64,000 bases of DNA from Pontiella desulfatans (lineage in GTDB: Bacteria; Verrucomicrobiota; Kiritimatiellia; Kiritimatiellales; Pontiellaceae). Positions within the stretch are counted from its first letter, which is position 1. Each line of letters opens with the position of its first letter. Shown piece after piece: positions 42,840-50,296 of the stretch. A program made the position numbers and the translations under genes. The stretch spans positions 372,001 through 436,000 of the forward strand of contig NZ_CAAHFG010000001.1 of assembly GCF_900890425.1 (NCBI RefSeq), in the 5' to 3' direction. The notes beneath the pieces were generated by a model. That model worked only from the letters and a program-made list of their open reading frames with translations, was not told the origin of the DNA and did no database searches.

Positions 42840-44381
42840 ATGAAATCTAAAAACACTATTCGAATACTGCTCTTTTCGTTGCTCATTGGCGCGGCGGCAC
42901 AGGCATCCGCCGCGAAAGACAGGATGAACGTGCTGTTCATTGCGGTGGACGACCTCAACGACTGGACGGGATTGCTGGAGGGACATCCGCAGGCCTACAC
43001 GCCCAACCTCGATCGCCTCGCGAAACGGGGCGTCTATTTCACCAATGCACACTGCGCGGCGCCGGTCTGCACAACATCGAGGCAATCGCTGCTCAGTGGA
43101 TTGGCACCGACCACGTCCGGGTGGGTAAACAGCACGCCGAATAACGCAGAGGAATACGACGCCGTGCTGGCGGGGCGGAAACCGCTACCGACCCTTTTCA
43201 GGGACAATGGATACGCGACCATGGCGGCCGGTAAGATTTATCATAAGGGCGTGAAGGATTTTGACTATCCGCTGTGGGATGAAACGCTGTCGAGCAACTA
43301 TGGGTTCAGAAAAGGCGCTCCGTGGTATCGCAACAGCCACTTCAATCCTTTCCCGCCGGACGGCGGAGCCATCTATCAGGCCCATGGAGGCCGGGTTAAA
43401 GGCGACACCCTCTGCTGGGCGGCGCTGGAAAAAGATGAGATGCCGAAGAAAGGCATGCCCGACGAGCAGATTGCGGACTGGGCCATCGGGCAGCTGGGCC
43501 AAAAGCATGAAAAGCCCTTTTTCATGGCGGTGGGTTTTTTGCGTCCACACAATCCGTACACGGCTCCGAAGAAATATTTCGAGCGCTATCCGCTGGAGTC
43601 GATCAAGGTTCCCGAGGTGCCCGCCGATGAGTTCAACGATATTCCGCTGTACGGCAAGGCCATGATTTACGGAACACTGCCGAAGGGCGACCATAAGGAA
43701 GTCCTCGATATCAGCCCGACCTATTGGAAGGAGCTCGTCCGGGCCTATCTCGCCTGTACCACCTTCGTCGATGACCAGATCGGCAGGGTGCTCGACGCGC
43801 TCGATGAGAGCAAGTATGCCGACCATACGATCGTTGTTCTGTGGTCGGATCATGGGCAGCATCTGGGCGAGAAACGGCATTGGCGAAAACAGGCCTTGTG
43901 GGAGGAGTCCACCCGGGTGCCGCTGTTTTTCTCGGTGCCGGGCATGCCCTCGAACGGCGAGCTCCGGAACCAGCCGGTGAGCCTGCTCGATATTTTCCCG
44001 ACCCTCAGCGAACTCTGCGGACTGCCTGGACAGGATCTTGATGGCGTAAGCCTTGTGCCGATGCTGAAGAATGACGAGGCCGAACGGGGGGCTCCGGTGG
44101 TAACCACCCGCTATAACGGAAACCATGCCGTCCGGAGCCGGGACTGGCGCTACATTCGCTATCGCGACGGAACCGAAGAACTGTACGATCATCGCAAGGA
44201 TCCCGGCGAGCACAAGAACCTTGCATCAAACCCCGAGTTTGCCGATGTGCTGAAAGCTCAACGGGAGTGGCTGCTGAGTAACGAAGCCGCTGCCGATGCA
44301 ACTGCGGACTACCCGACGGATAGCTATGACCGATGCGTTGATGATTTTAAAACAAAAGGTGTGCCGGACTGGCTGCAATAA
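42840..44381 (+). CDS. Secreted S1-family sulfatase with atypical CTTSR motif
   Basis: The product is 513 aa. ATG 42840 starts a signal peptide (MKSKNTIRILLFSLLIGAAAQASAA). AVDDLNDWTG, GKIYHKG, VVLWSDHGQHLGEKRHW and DHRKDPGEHKNLA place it in the iduronate-2-sulfatase-like group, like the sulfatase domain at 23833. The formylglycine motif is CTTSRQS (Cys77). The third position is Thr instead of the usual Pro or Ala of CxPxR/CxAxR, so conversion of the cysteine is uncertain, although all other core motifs are intact. It presumably desulfates polysaccharide or oligosaccharide in the periplasm or outside. Confidence 0.9.
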   Translation: MKSKNTIRILLFSLLIGAAAQASAAKDRMNVLFIAVDDLNDWTGLLEGHPQAYTPNLDRLAKRGVYFTNAHCAAPVCTTSRQSLLSGLAPTTSGWVNSTPNNAEEYDAVLAGRKPLPTLFRDNGYATMAAGKIYHKGVKDFDYPLWDETLSSNYGFRKGAPWYRNSHFNPFPPDGGAIYQAHGGRVKGDTLCWAALEKDEMPKKGMPDEQIADWAIGQLGQKHEKPFFMAVGFLRPHNPYTAPKKYFERYPLESIKVPEVPADEFNDIPLYGKAMIYGTLPKGDHKEVLDISPTYWKELVRAYLACTTFVDDQIGRVLDALDESKYADHTIVVLWSDHGQHLGEKRHWRKQALWEESTRVPLFFSVPGMPSNGELRNQPVSLLDIFPTLSELCGLPGQDLDGVSLVPMLKNDEAERGAPVVTTRYNGNHAVRSRDWRYIRYRDGTEELYDHRKDPGEHKNLASNPEFADVLKAQREWLLSNEAAADATADYPTDSYDRCVDDFKTKGVPDWLQ

Positions 44382-44422
44382 ATATGGGGATCTTCGCAGA
44401 TAGGCACACAGAGGCAGGGAAT

Positions 44423-44615
44423 GTGCTGAAAGCACAATACAATTTAGCCCATGGCAAAGCCATGGGGCTGAGAGAAGGCCGCGTTTCTTGCCCTGAAGGG
44501 GCAACACAAACAGCTGTTTTCATCGCGGATTGTGTTGCCCCTTCAGGGCAAATAGAATGGGGTTTCGTCAACCTTGGACTGCGTCCAAGGCTAAGTTGTG
44601 TAGTGCCGTTGGCAC
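44423..44615. repeat. Cluster of consecutive hairpins around a 22-bp perfect inverted repeat
   Basis: In order: GTGCT gaa AGCAC (44423-44435); AGCCCATGG/CCATGGGGCT (44446-44469); a 22-bp arm at 44488-44509 (contains TTGCCC tgaag GGGCAA) and its exact reverse complement at 44530-44551, 20 bases apart; CCTTGGA ctgcg TCCAAGG (44572-44590); GTGCC gtt GGCAC (44603-44615). The whole is roughly symmetric about 44520. It fills the 259-base gap between a sulfatase and a glycosidase gene, and no ORF in it is convincing. Similar TTGCCCTGAAGGGGCAA-like hairpins are known from dispersed repeats in related phyla. Confidence 0.75.
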
Positions 44616-44640
44616 ATGATCGACCTGAGCAGTTATAAAT

Positions 44641-46005
44641 ATGAAAATTAAGCGTCTCATTTTAGCGGGCCTGGCGTATGTGCTGGCTGGCGTCTCGGTT
44701 TCATCGGCAGATACCCTGCGGGTGAAAGCCAAACGCGATCCCGGGCTGGGCTGGAAGCTGGAGGAAACTCGGACGGTTGAATCGCTGAACCGCTTTAAAC
44801 CGAAGCGGATAAAGACCAATGCATTCGGAAGCCGGATGGATTGTCGGCAGAAGAAGACGGGTTTTTTCCATGCGGTCGAGAAAGACGGTCGTTGGTGGCT
44901 GGTCGATCCCGAGGGCTATCTGAATATCAATGTTTCGGTCGTGTCCGTGAATATGGGAAGCGGCCCATCGCAGAAGAAGGCGTTCCCTCGTGCATTCGGT
45001 TCGGAAAAAAAGTGGGCGAACAAAACGGTTGAGCTGCTTCGGGAGAATGGATTCAACGGCACGGGAGCCTGGTCCGACGATGAGCAGTTGAGAGAAGCAA
45101 AGAACCGCATCAACTATTGCGTAAACTGGAAGTTCATGTCCACGTTTGCCCGGGGGCGTACCAAGCTGGGGTCGGGGCATGTTGATTATCCGGCGGACTG
45201 CATTCCGGTGTTCGATCCGGATTGGGAAAGCTTTTGTGAACGCCATGCAAAAATGAAGGTGGCCGGGTTTAAGGACGATCCCTGCCTGGTGGGGCATTTT
45301 TTTGACAATGAGCTTCCGCTGAAGCCGGGCATGATCGAGCGCTTCCTGGAACTGCCGAAGGGGGATGCCGGTTATCTGGCGGCCCGCAACTTTATGGAAT
45401 CCCGCAAGGGAAAGGGGGCCGCAATTGGCGATCTCAAGGCGGCCGAGCGGGACGCGTTCGATGACCTCGTCATGGAAAAATACATGGGCACCATTGCCCG
45501 GGCGATCCGTAAGGTGGATCCAAACCACATGTTGCTCGGCCCCCGTCTCTACTCCCGGAATGCTTCGATGGGCACCATTGGAAAATATGTCGATGCGTTT
45601 GCCTACAACCTCTATGGAAAATGGTCGCCCGCATGGAAAGCCGCGGATTTGGCGGAATCCATCGGGAAGCCTTTGCTGGTGACCGAATTCTACGCCAAAG
45701 GAATGGATGTGGACGGTTTGTCGAATGAGTCCGGCGCCGGGTGGTGCGTGCCGACGCAGGAGGATCGGGGCCTGTTCTACCAGAATTTTGCACTGGACCT
45801 GCTTGAATCCAAAGTCTGCATCGGTTGGCACTGGTTCCGGTATCAGGATAATGACCCCGGGAACACGAAAGTGGATGCATCCAACCTGAATGCGAATAAG
45901 GGGATCGTGAATAACGACTATGAACCGTATGAACCTTTATTGACGAAAATGAAAGAACTCAACACGCAGGTCTATGCGCTCATCGATTACTTCGATCGCC
46001 AATGA
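44641..46005 (+). CDS. Secreted clan GH-A glycosidase, agarase-like (GH50-like)
   Basis: The product is 454 aa. A signal peptide (MKIKRLILAGLAYVLAGVSVSSAD) is followed by the agarase-type opening FFHAVEKDGRWWLVDPEGYL (about residues 75-94). A TIM barrel follows, with FFDNELPL (candidate acid/base Glu224) and LLVTEFYAKG (candidate nucleophile Glu349), 125 residues apart. The phrase RWWLVDPEG is typical of GH50 and related beta-agarase-like proteins. I cannot fix the family. It lies shortly upstream of an SGNH esterase and a sulfatase, consistent with cutting a substituted galactan or related polymer. The AT-rich start region has a usable ribosome-binding site only at a distance. Confidence 0.82.
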   Translation: MKIKRLILAGLAYVLAGVSVSSADTLRVKAKRDPGLGWKLEETRTVESLNRFKPKRIKTNAFGSRMDCRQKKTGFFHAVEKDGRWWLVDPEGYLNINVSVVSVNMGSGPSQKKAFPRAFGSEKKWANKTVELLRENGFNGTGAWSDDEQLREAKNRINYCVNWKFMSTFARGRTKLGSGHVDYPADCIPVFDPDWESFCERHAKMKVAGFKDDPCLVGHFFDNELPLKPGMIERFLELPKGDAGYLAARNFMESRKGKGAAIGDLKAAERDAFDDLVMEKYMGTIARAIRKVDPNHMLLGPRLYSRNASMGTIGKYVDAFAYNLYGKWSPAWKAADLAESIGKPLLVTEFYAKGMDVDGLSNESGAGWCVPTQEDRGLFYQNFALDLLESKVCIGWHWFRYQDNDPGNTKVDASNLNANKGIVNNDYEPYEPLLTKMKELNTQVYALIDYFDRQ

Positions 46006-46030
46006 TCACTTTTATTTATTGAGGAACAAG

Positions 46031-46798
46031 ATGAACAGATGGATAGGAACGACGTTGTGCCATGTCGTGGTTTGGGCATTGGCAACCCACGGGGGAGAGC
46101 GGAAAACCATGGACCTCTATCTGCTGATCGGCCAATCCAACATGGCCGGGCGCGGAAAGGTCGAGGAGCAGGATCGCAAGCCCCATCCGCAGGTGTTCAC
46201 CCTGAACAAGGAGAAGGCGTGGGTGCCGGCCGTGGATCCGATCCATTTCGATAAATCCATTGCGGGGGTCGGGCCGGGCCGGGCCTTCGGGATTGCGATG
46301 GCGGAACACGATCCCGAGGCCAGGATCGGCCTGGTTCCATGTGCGGTGGGTGGAACCTCCATCACCGCCTGGGTTCCGGGGGTTGAACATGCCAAGAGCA
46401 AGAAGCATCTTTACGACGATATGCTCGCCCGTCTGAAGGTTGCGCAGGAAAGCGGGACGGTCAAGGGCATCCTCTGGCACCAGGGGGAGTCGGACGGCAA
46501 GCGAACCAGCCAGTATATGGAGCGGCTTGCGGCGTTGATTGCCGCGCTGCGTGAGGAGCTCGGGAATCCCGGGCTTCCCTTTGTGGCCGGGTTGGTTGAG
46601 ATGGATGATCGCGATGGCAAGGAGCCGCGCGCAATCAATGGCATCCTCCTCAAGCTTCCCGAGGTGGTTCCAAACACGGCCGTTGCTTCTTCGGAAGGGT
46701 TGACGACCCAGGACGGCACCCACTTCGATTCCGCCAGCCAGCGGGAATTGGGAAAACGCTTTGCGGAAAAAATGATTGAATTGCAGGAGAAAAAGTAG
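46031..46798 (+). CDS. Secreted SGNH/SASA-type carbohydrate acetylesterase
   Basis: The product is 255 aa. ATG 46031 follows GAGGAACAAG; the longer frame overlaps the upstream gene. The N-terminus (MNRWIGTTLCHVVVWALATHGGE) is a short signal peptide. The SASA domain covers the rest: LLIGQSNMAGRGK (nucleophile Ser), GPGRAFGIAMAE, PCAVGGTSITAW, LWHQGESDGKRT and TQDGTHFDSASQRELGKRF. It is the stand-alone counterpart of the esterase domain in the 735-aa FDG protein (ending 22063), with which it shares DGTHFDSA and QRELG. Its stop TAG is supplied by a REP element. Confidence 0.9.
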   Translation: MNRWIGTTLCHVVVWALATHGGERKTMDLYLLIGQSNMAGRGKVEEQDRKPHPQVFTLNKEKAWVPAVDPIHFDKSIAGVGPGRAFGIAMAEHDPEARIGLVPCAVGGTSITAWVPGVEHAKSKKHLYDDMLARLKVAQESGTVKGILWHQGESDGKRTSQYMERLAALIAALREELGNPGLPFVAGLVEMDDRDGKEPRAINGILLKLPEVVPNTAVASSEGLTTQDGTHFDSASQRELGKRFAEKMIELQEKK

Positions 46799-46857
46799 CT
46801 CGCATATCTGATGCGAGTTTCCCGATGCAGCGGGAGCGGATCGGATATCCGCGCTAC
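46795..46857. repeat. REP/BIME element, class A
   Basis: GTAG, hairpin A (CTCGCAT atctg ATGCGAG), linker, hairpin B (GCGGATCGGATATCCGC), ending GCTAC. The TAG is the stop codon of the acetylesterase gene (AAG TAG). Confidence 0.85.
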
Positions 46858-46883
46858 GGACGAAAAAATGGAGAACGAGAAAA

Positions 46884-48284
46884 ATGAAAAGTTTTGAAAG
46901 ACGCAATTTTTTAAAGACGGCAACCATGGCCGTAGCCGCTGGAGCTTTAAGCGCGAAGGCCGCAAAGAGCACCAGGCCCAACATCCTGTTCATCACCACC
47001 GACCAGCAGTTTGCCGATGTGATGGGCTGCGCCGGGTCGAAGTGGGTCAAGACTCCGGCGATGGATTCCATTGCGAAGCGGGGCGTCCGTTTCCCCAATG
47101 CCTATGTGAACTATCCCGTCTGCATGCCGGAGCGCTACACGATGTATACCGGACGCCTTCCCTGCCAACGCCATCTGGCCGACAAAGACCACAAGCCGAC
47201 CATTTCGCTGGGCAATCAGGCCAGGACCGCCGGCTACGATACGGCCTACTTCGGGAAGTGGCATGTGCAGGATGAAACCTTTTCCTCGAAGGATCATGCG
47301 AACCACGGGTTTGATCTGCATACGGGCGGCAAAGATAAAACGATGACGAAGAATGCGATCGAGTTTCTTTCCGGAGATCGAAAAAAACCTTTCTTTGCCG
47401 TGGTGTCCTATTACAACCCGCACGATATCTGTGAGTGGGGGCGGAAGAAGGCCGGTCGCACTGAAGGCATTGATATGAAAAACGGCGAGGTCGAAACCGA
47501 TCCGGCGTTGGCGGACTGCCCGCCTTTGCCGGAGAACTATGAAATCAATCCCGATGAATCCGAAGCGGTCGTAACCCGGCGCAGCCTGGTGGATAAAGGG
47601 GTCCCGAACGCGCAAAGAATGGCCATGGATTTTACGGCCGACGAATGGCGTCAATACCGATGGGCCTACAACCGGTTGGTGGAACTGGTCGATGGCCATA
47701 TCGGCGAAGTTCTCCAATCACTGGAAAAAAACGGGCTGGCGGACAATACGGTGATCATTTTTACGAGCGACCACGGCGACGGCTATGGCGCACACCGCTG
47801 GCACCAGAAATCGGTGCTCTACGAAGAGTCCTGCCGCGTCCCGTTCATCGTCAGCTATCCCGGCAAGGGGCGGCAGAACGAGACGGATGACCGGTTGGTT
47901 TCCGTGGGCATCGATTTGATGGCGACCATTTCCGAGCTGGTTGGGGTGGATATGCCGGAAGGACCGTATTACGGGAAGAGCGTGCTCCCCTTTGTGCTCC
48001 ATAAAAACAGCAAGGCGCCGACGCATGAATTCGTGGTTTCGGAGGCCGAGGTCCGGATTGGAAAAAGCAACACCATCGAAGGGCGCGGACTGCGTACGCC
48101 GAAATACAAATACCATCTCTGGAGCAAGGGCGACAACCGCGAGCAGTTGTTCGACATGGCCAACGATCCCGGCGAAACCAAGAACCTGGCCAACAATCCT
48201 GAATATGCCCAGCAGCTGGAGCGCCACCGCAAGCTGTTTGCCGACTGGCTGGAAAAAACGGATGATACCTATGGCGAGGGCTGA
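46884..48284 (+). CDS. S1-family sulfatase with Tat-like signal
   Basis: The product is 466 aa. The N-terminus MKSFERRNFLKTATMAVAAG has the twin-arginine pattern RRNFLK, whereas the other sulfatases here have plain Sec signals. The core has LFITTDQQFADVMG, the formylglycine motif CMPERYTMYTG with Cys80 (CxPxR), FGKWHVQ and IFTSDHGDGYGAHRW. The C-terminus has FDMANDPGETKNLANNPEY. The GYGAHRW form resembles the choline-sulfatase/phosphonate-like and N-sulfoglucosamine-type branch of S1 sulfatases. Length is normal for a single-domain enzyme. An orphan C-terminal module follows in another frame. Confidence 0.92.
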   Translation: MKSFERRNFLKTATMAVAAGALSAKAAKSTRPNILFITTDQQFADVMGCAGSKWVKTPAMDSIAKRGVRFPNAYVNYPVCMPERYTMYTGRLPCQRHLADKDHKPTISLGNQARTAGYDTAYFGKWHVQDETFSSKDHANHGFDLHTGGKDKTMTKNAIEFLSGDRKKPFFAVVSYYNPHDICEWGRKKAGRTEGIDMKNGEVETDPALADCPPLPENYEINPDESEAVVTRRSLVDKGVPNAQRMAMDFTADEWRQYRWAYNRLVELVDGHIGEVLQSLEKNGLADNTVIIFTSDHGDGYGAHRWHQKSVLYEESCRVPFIVSYPGKGRQNETDDRLVSVGIDLMATISELVGVDMPEGPYYGKSVLPFVLHKNSKAPTHEFVVSEAEVRIGKSNTIEGRGLRTPKYKYHLWSKGDNREQLFDMANDPGETKNLANNPEYAQQLERHRKLFADWLEKTDDTYGEG

Positions 48285-48285
48285 C

Positions 48286-48423
48286 GCTTCGGTATATCGG
48301 ACCGATTGTTTGGGCAAACCGTTCGTCCGGATTGCCGGAGGCCTTGCCACGGGCACCTTTACCGACGTTGTCCTGCCGGGATGCTGCTTCTACCGCATCG
48401 AGGTAGAGCTGGATGTCAACTAG
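48286..48423 (+). pseudogene. Orphan C-terminal module fragment downstream of the sulfatase
   Basis: The frame reads ASVYRTDCLGKPFVRIAGGL and continues TGTFTDVVLPGCCFYRIEVE before the stop. This matches the layout of C-terminal modules elsewhere (YSVYWTDQLTNNWQMVTNGL with FYRITVEMD at 37274). It begins just after the sulfatase stop, in a different frame, with no start of its own. It is either a former tail of the sulfatase lost by frameshift, or a relic of module exchange. Confidence 0.7.
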
Positions 48424-48432
48424 GGGGTTTTC

Positions 48433-50187
48433 TTGAATCGCCGGGAATATGGACTTTTGCGCGAGCTGCCGGAGGGGCGGGGCCGTCGCATCGGCGCGGT
48501 GCTGTTCTGGATCATGCTCAAGGGCGCGCCGGTCTGGCTGGGGCCGGTTCTGATGGGGAGGATTATCGACCTCGGAGGCATGGAGGTTCCGGATGTGGGC
48601 AAGCTGGTGCTCTATACCGCCCTGTCGGTGTTCCTGTTTGTGCAGAATATTCCGGCCGCCGTGTGCTACATGGGCAACCTGGTGCACCTCACGCGGGGCA
48701 TCGGGCGGGACTTGCGCATCCGCATCTGCCGCCAGCTCCAGGTGCTTTCGCTCCATTATCACAGCCGTAACAGCATCGGTGCCCTGCATTCCAAGGCGAT
48801 CCGCGATATCGAACTGGTGGAACAGCTGCCGAAGCTGGTGGTGGAGCAGGGGTTCGGGTTTTTCATGGCGCTGCTCATTGCAACGGTTTCGATCCTGGTC
48901 CGGAAGCCGGAGGCGCTGGTCTTTTTCTTTCTGACGGTTCCGGCCTGCGCGCTGGTTTCCAGCCATTTCCGGAAAAGACTCGACGTCAGTGCCAACCGCT
49001 ACCGCAAGAGCATGGAAGGCATGAGCCTGTTCCTCAACGAGATGGTCACCATGATGCCCATCACCCGCGCCCACGGGGTGGAGGAGCAGCAGCTCCGGAC
49101 GGTGGAGAGCGGGATTCACTCCGTCTTCGAGCGAGGTGTCGATTTTGATAAGCTGACCCAGCTTTTCATGGCGATCAGCTGGGTGGTCATGGGCGTTATG
49201 CAGGCGCTGTTTCTGGGCGGTGCCATGTATGCGTGCTTCAAGGGCCACATCTCGGTCGGCGATGTGGTGATGTTCAACCTGTTCTTCGGAACGTTGTCGA
49301 ACAGCCTGGCCAACCTGCTCACCTTTGTGCCGCAGCTGCTGCAGATCCGCGAGTCGCTCGGGTCGATCGCCGAAGTGCTCAGTGCCCCCGATCTGGAGGA
49401 AAACAGCGGCAAGCCGGCATTTGAATCGGTGCGCGGCGACTTCCGCCTGGAGCAGGTCCGCTTCACCTATCCCGGGGCGGAGGCGCCCGCGCTCCGCGAT
49501 CTGTCGCTGCGGATCGATGCCGGAACCTCGCTGGCCATTGTCGGCCCCAGCGGATGCGGGAAATCCACCTTGTTGTCTTTGCTCCTGGGCTTCGTCCGAC
49601 CGGAATCCGGCGTGATTCGGCTGGATGGCCAGGATATGCAGAACATGGATCTGCGCAGCTACCGCAGGCAGGTCGGGGTGGTGACGCAGGATCCCGTGTT
49701 TTTTTCGGGCTCCGTTTTTGAAAACATTGCCTACGGCAGCGAAGACGTAGGCCGGGAACAGGTTTTGCAGGCCTTGGAAAAAGCCCATGCCCGTGGGTTT
49801 GTGGAGGAACTGCCCGACGGGCTGGATACCGTCCTGGGGGTCGGCGGCGCCCGCCTGTCGGGCGGTCAGATGCAACGGCTGTCGATTGCCAGGGCGATTG
49901 TGCGGGACCCCCGGGTATTGATCCTCGACGAAGCAACCAGTGCGCTGGATATGGAATCGGAGCGGGTGATCCAATCGGCCCTCGATGAACTGATGAAAGG
50001 CCGCACGACCCTGATTGTGGCGCATCGCATTTCAACGGTTGAAAACGCCGACCGGATTGCGCTGTTGGAGAACGGACGGTTGGTTGCCTGCGATTCGCCG
50101 CGCGAACTCTTGACGTACGACAATTTCTACAGCCGGGCCGTTTTGAGTCAGAAGGGCAAGGCCCGGGGAACGGGCGGGCAGGGTTAA
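48433..50187 (+). CDS. ABC transporter, fused permease and ATPase (exporter type)
   Basis: The product is 584 aa from TTG 48433, placed by the upstream GGGGG. Six-helix ABC exporter transmembrane domain (about 20-310; GRDLRIRICRQLQVLSLHYH, ISVGDVVMFNLFFGTLSNSL). Nucleotide-binding domain at 335-570, with Walker A GPSGCGKST (about 371-379), Q-loop VTQDP, signature LSGGQMQR (about 474-481), Walker B VLILDEAT and H-loop AHRIST. It probably works as a homodimer exporting a lipid, peptide or hydrophobic compound. It is the only inner-membrane transporter among secreted hydrolases, and nothing in the sequence ties it to polysaccharide use. Confidence 0.92.
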   Translation: MNRREYGLLRELPEGRGRRIGAVLFWIMLKGAPVWLGPVLMGRIIDLGGMEVPDVGKLVLYTALSVFLFVQNIPAAVCYMGNLVHLTRGIGRDLRIRICRQLQVLSLHYHSRNSIGALHSKAIRDIELVEQLPKLVVEQGFGFFMALLIATVSILVRKPEALVFFFLTVPACALVSSHFRKRLDVSANRYRKSMEGMSLFLNEMVTMMPITRAHGVEEQQLRTVESGIHSVFERGVDFDKLTQLFMAISWVVMGVMQALFLGGAMYACFKGHISVGDVVMFNLFFGTLSNSLANLLTFVPQLLQIRESLGSIAEVLSAPDLEENSGKPAFESVRGDFRLEQVRFTYPGAEAPALRDLSLRIDAGTSLAIVGPSGCGKSTLLSLLLGFVRPESGVIRLDGQDMQNMDLRSYRRQVGVVTQDPVFFSGSVFENIAYGSEDVGREQVLQALEKAHARGFVEELPDGLDTVLGVGGARLSGGQMQRLSIARAIVRDPRVLILDEATSALDMESERVIQSALDELMKGRTTLIVAHRISTVENADRIALLENGRLVACDSPRELLTYDNFYSRAVLSQKGKARGTGGQG

Positions 50188-50296
50188 CTTGGTAATCTTT
50201 GCCGTGGTCGGGTGACGCTGCGTGCTTGCGTATCTTACTATTGCATCGGTAGTCTGCCTCGCACGGTACGATGAATCAATTAGCTTGGAGAGATGC

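Noticed and set aside
44384-44638. Open frame of 84 codons in the hairpin cluster
   Set aside because: It is made of the inverted repeats (the two arms translate to related peptides) and has no conserved motif.
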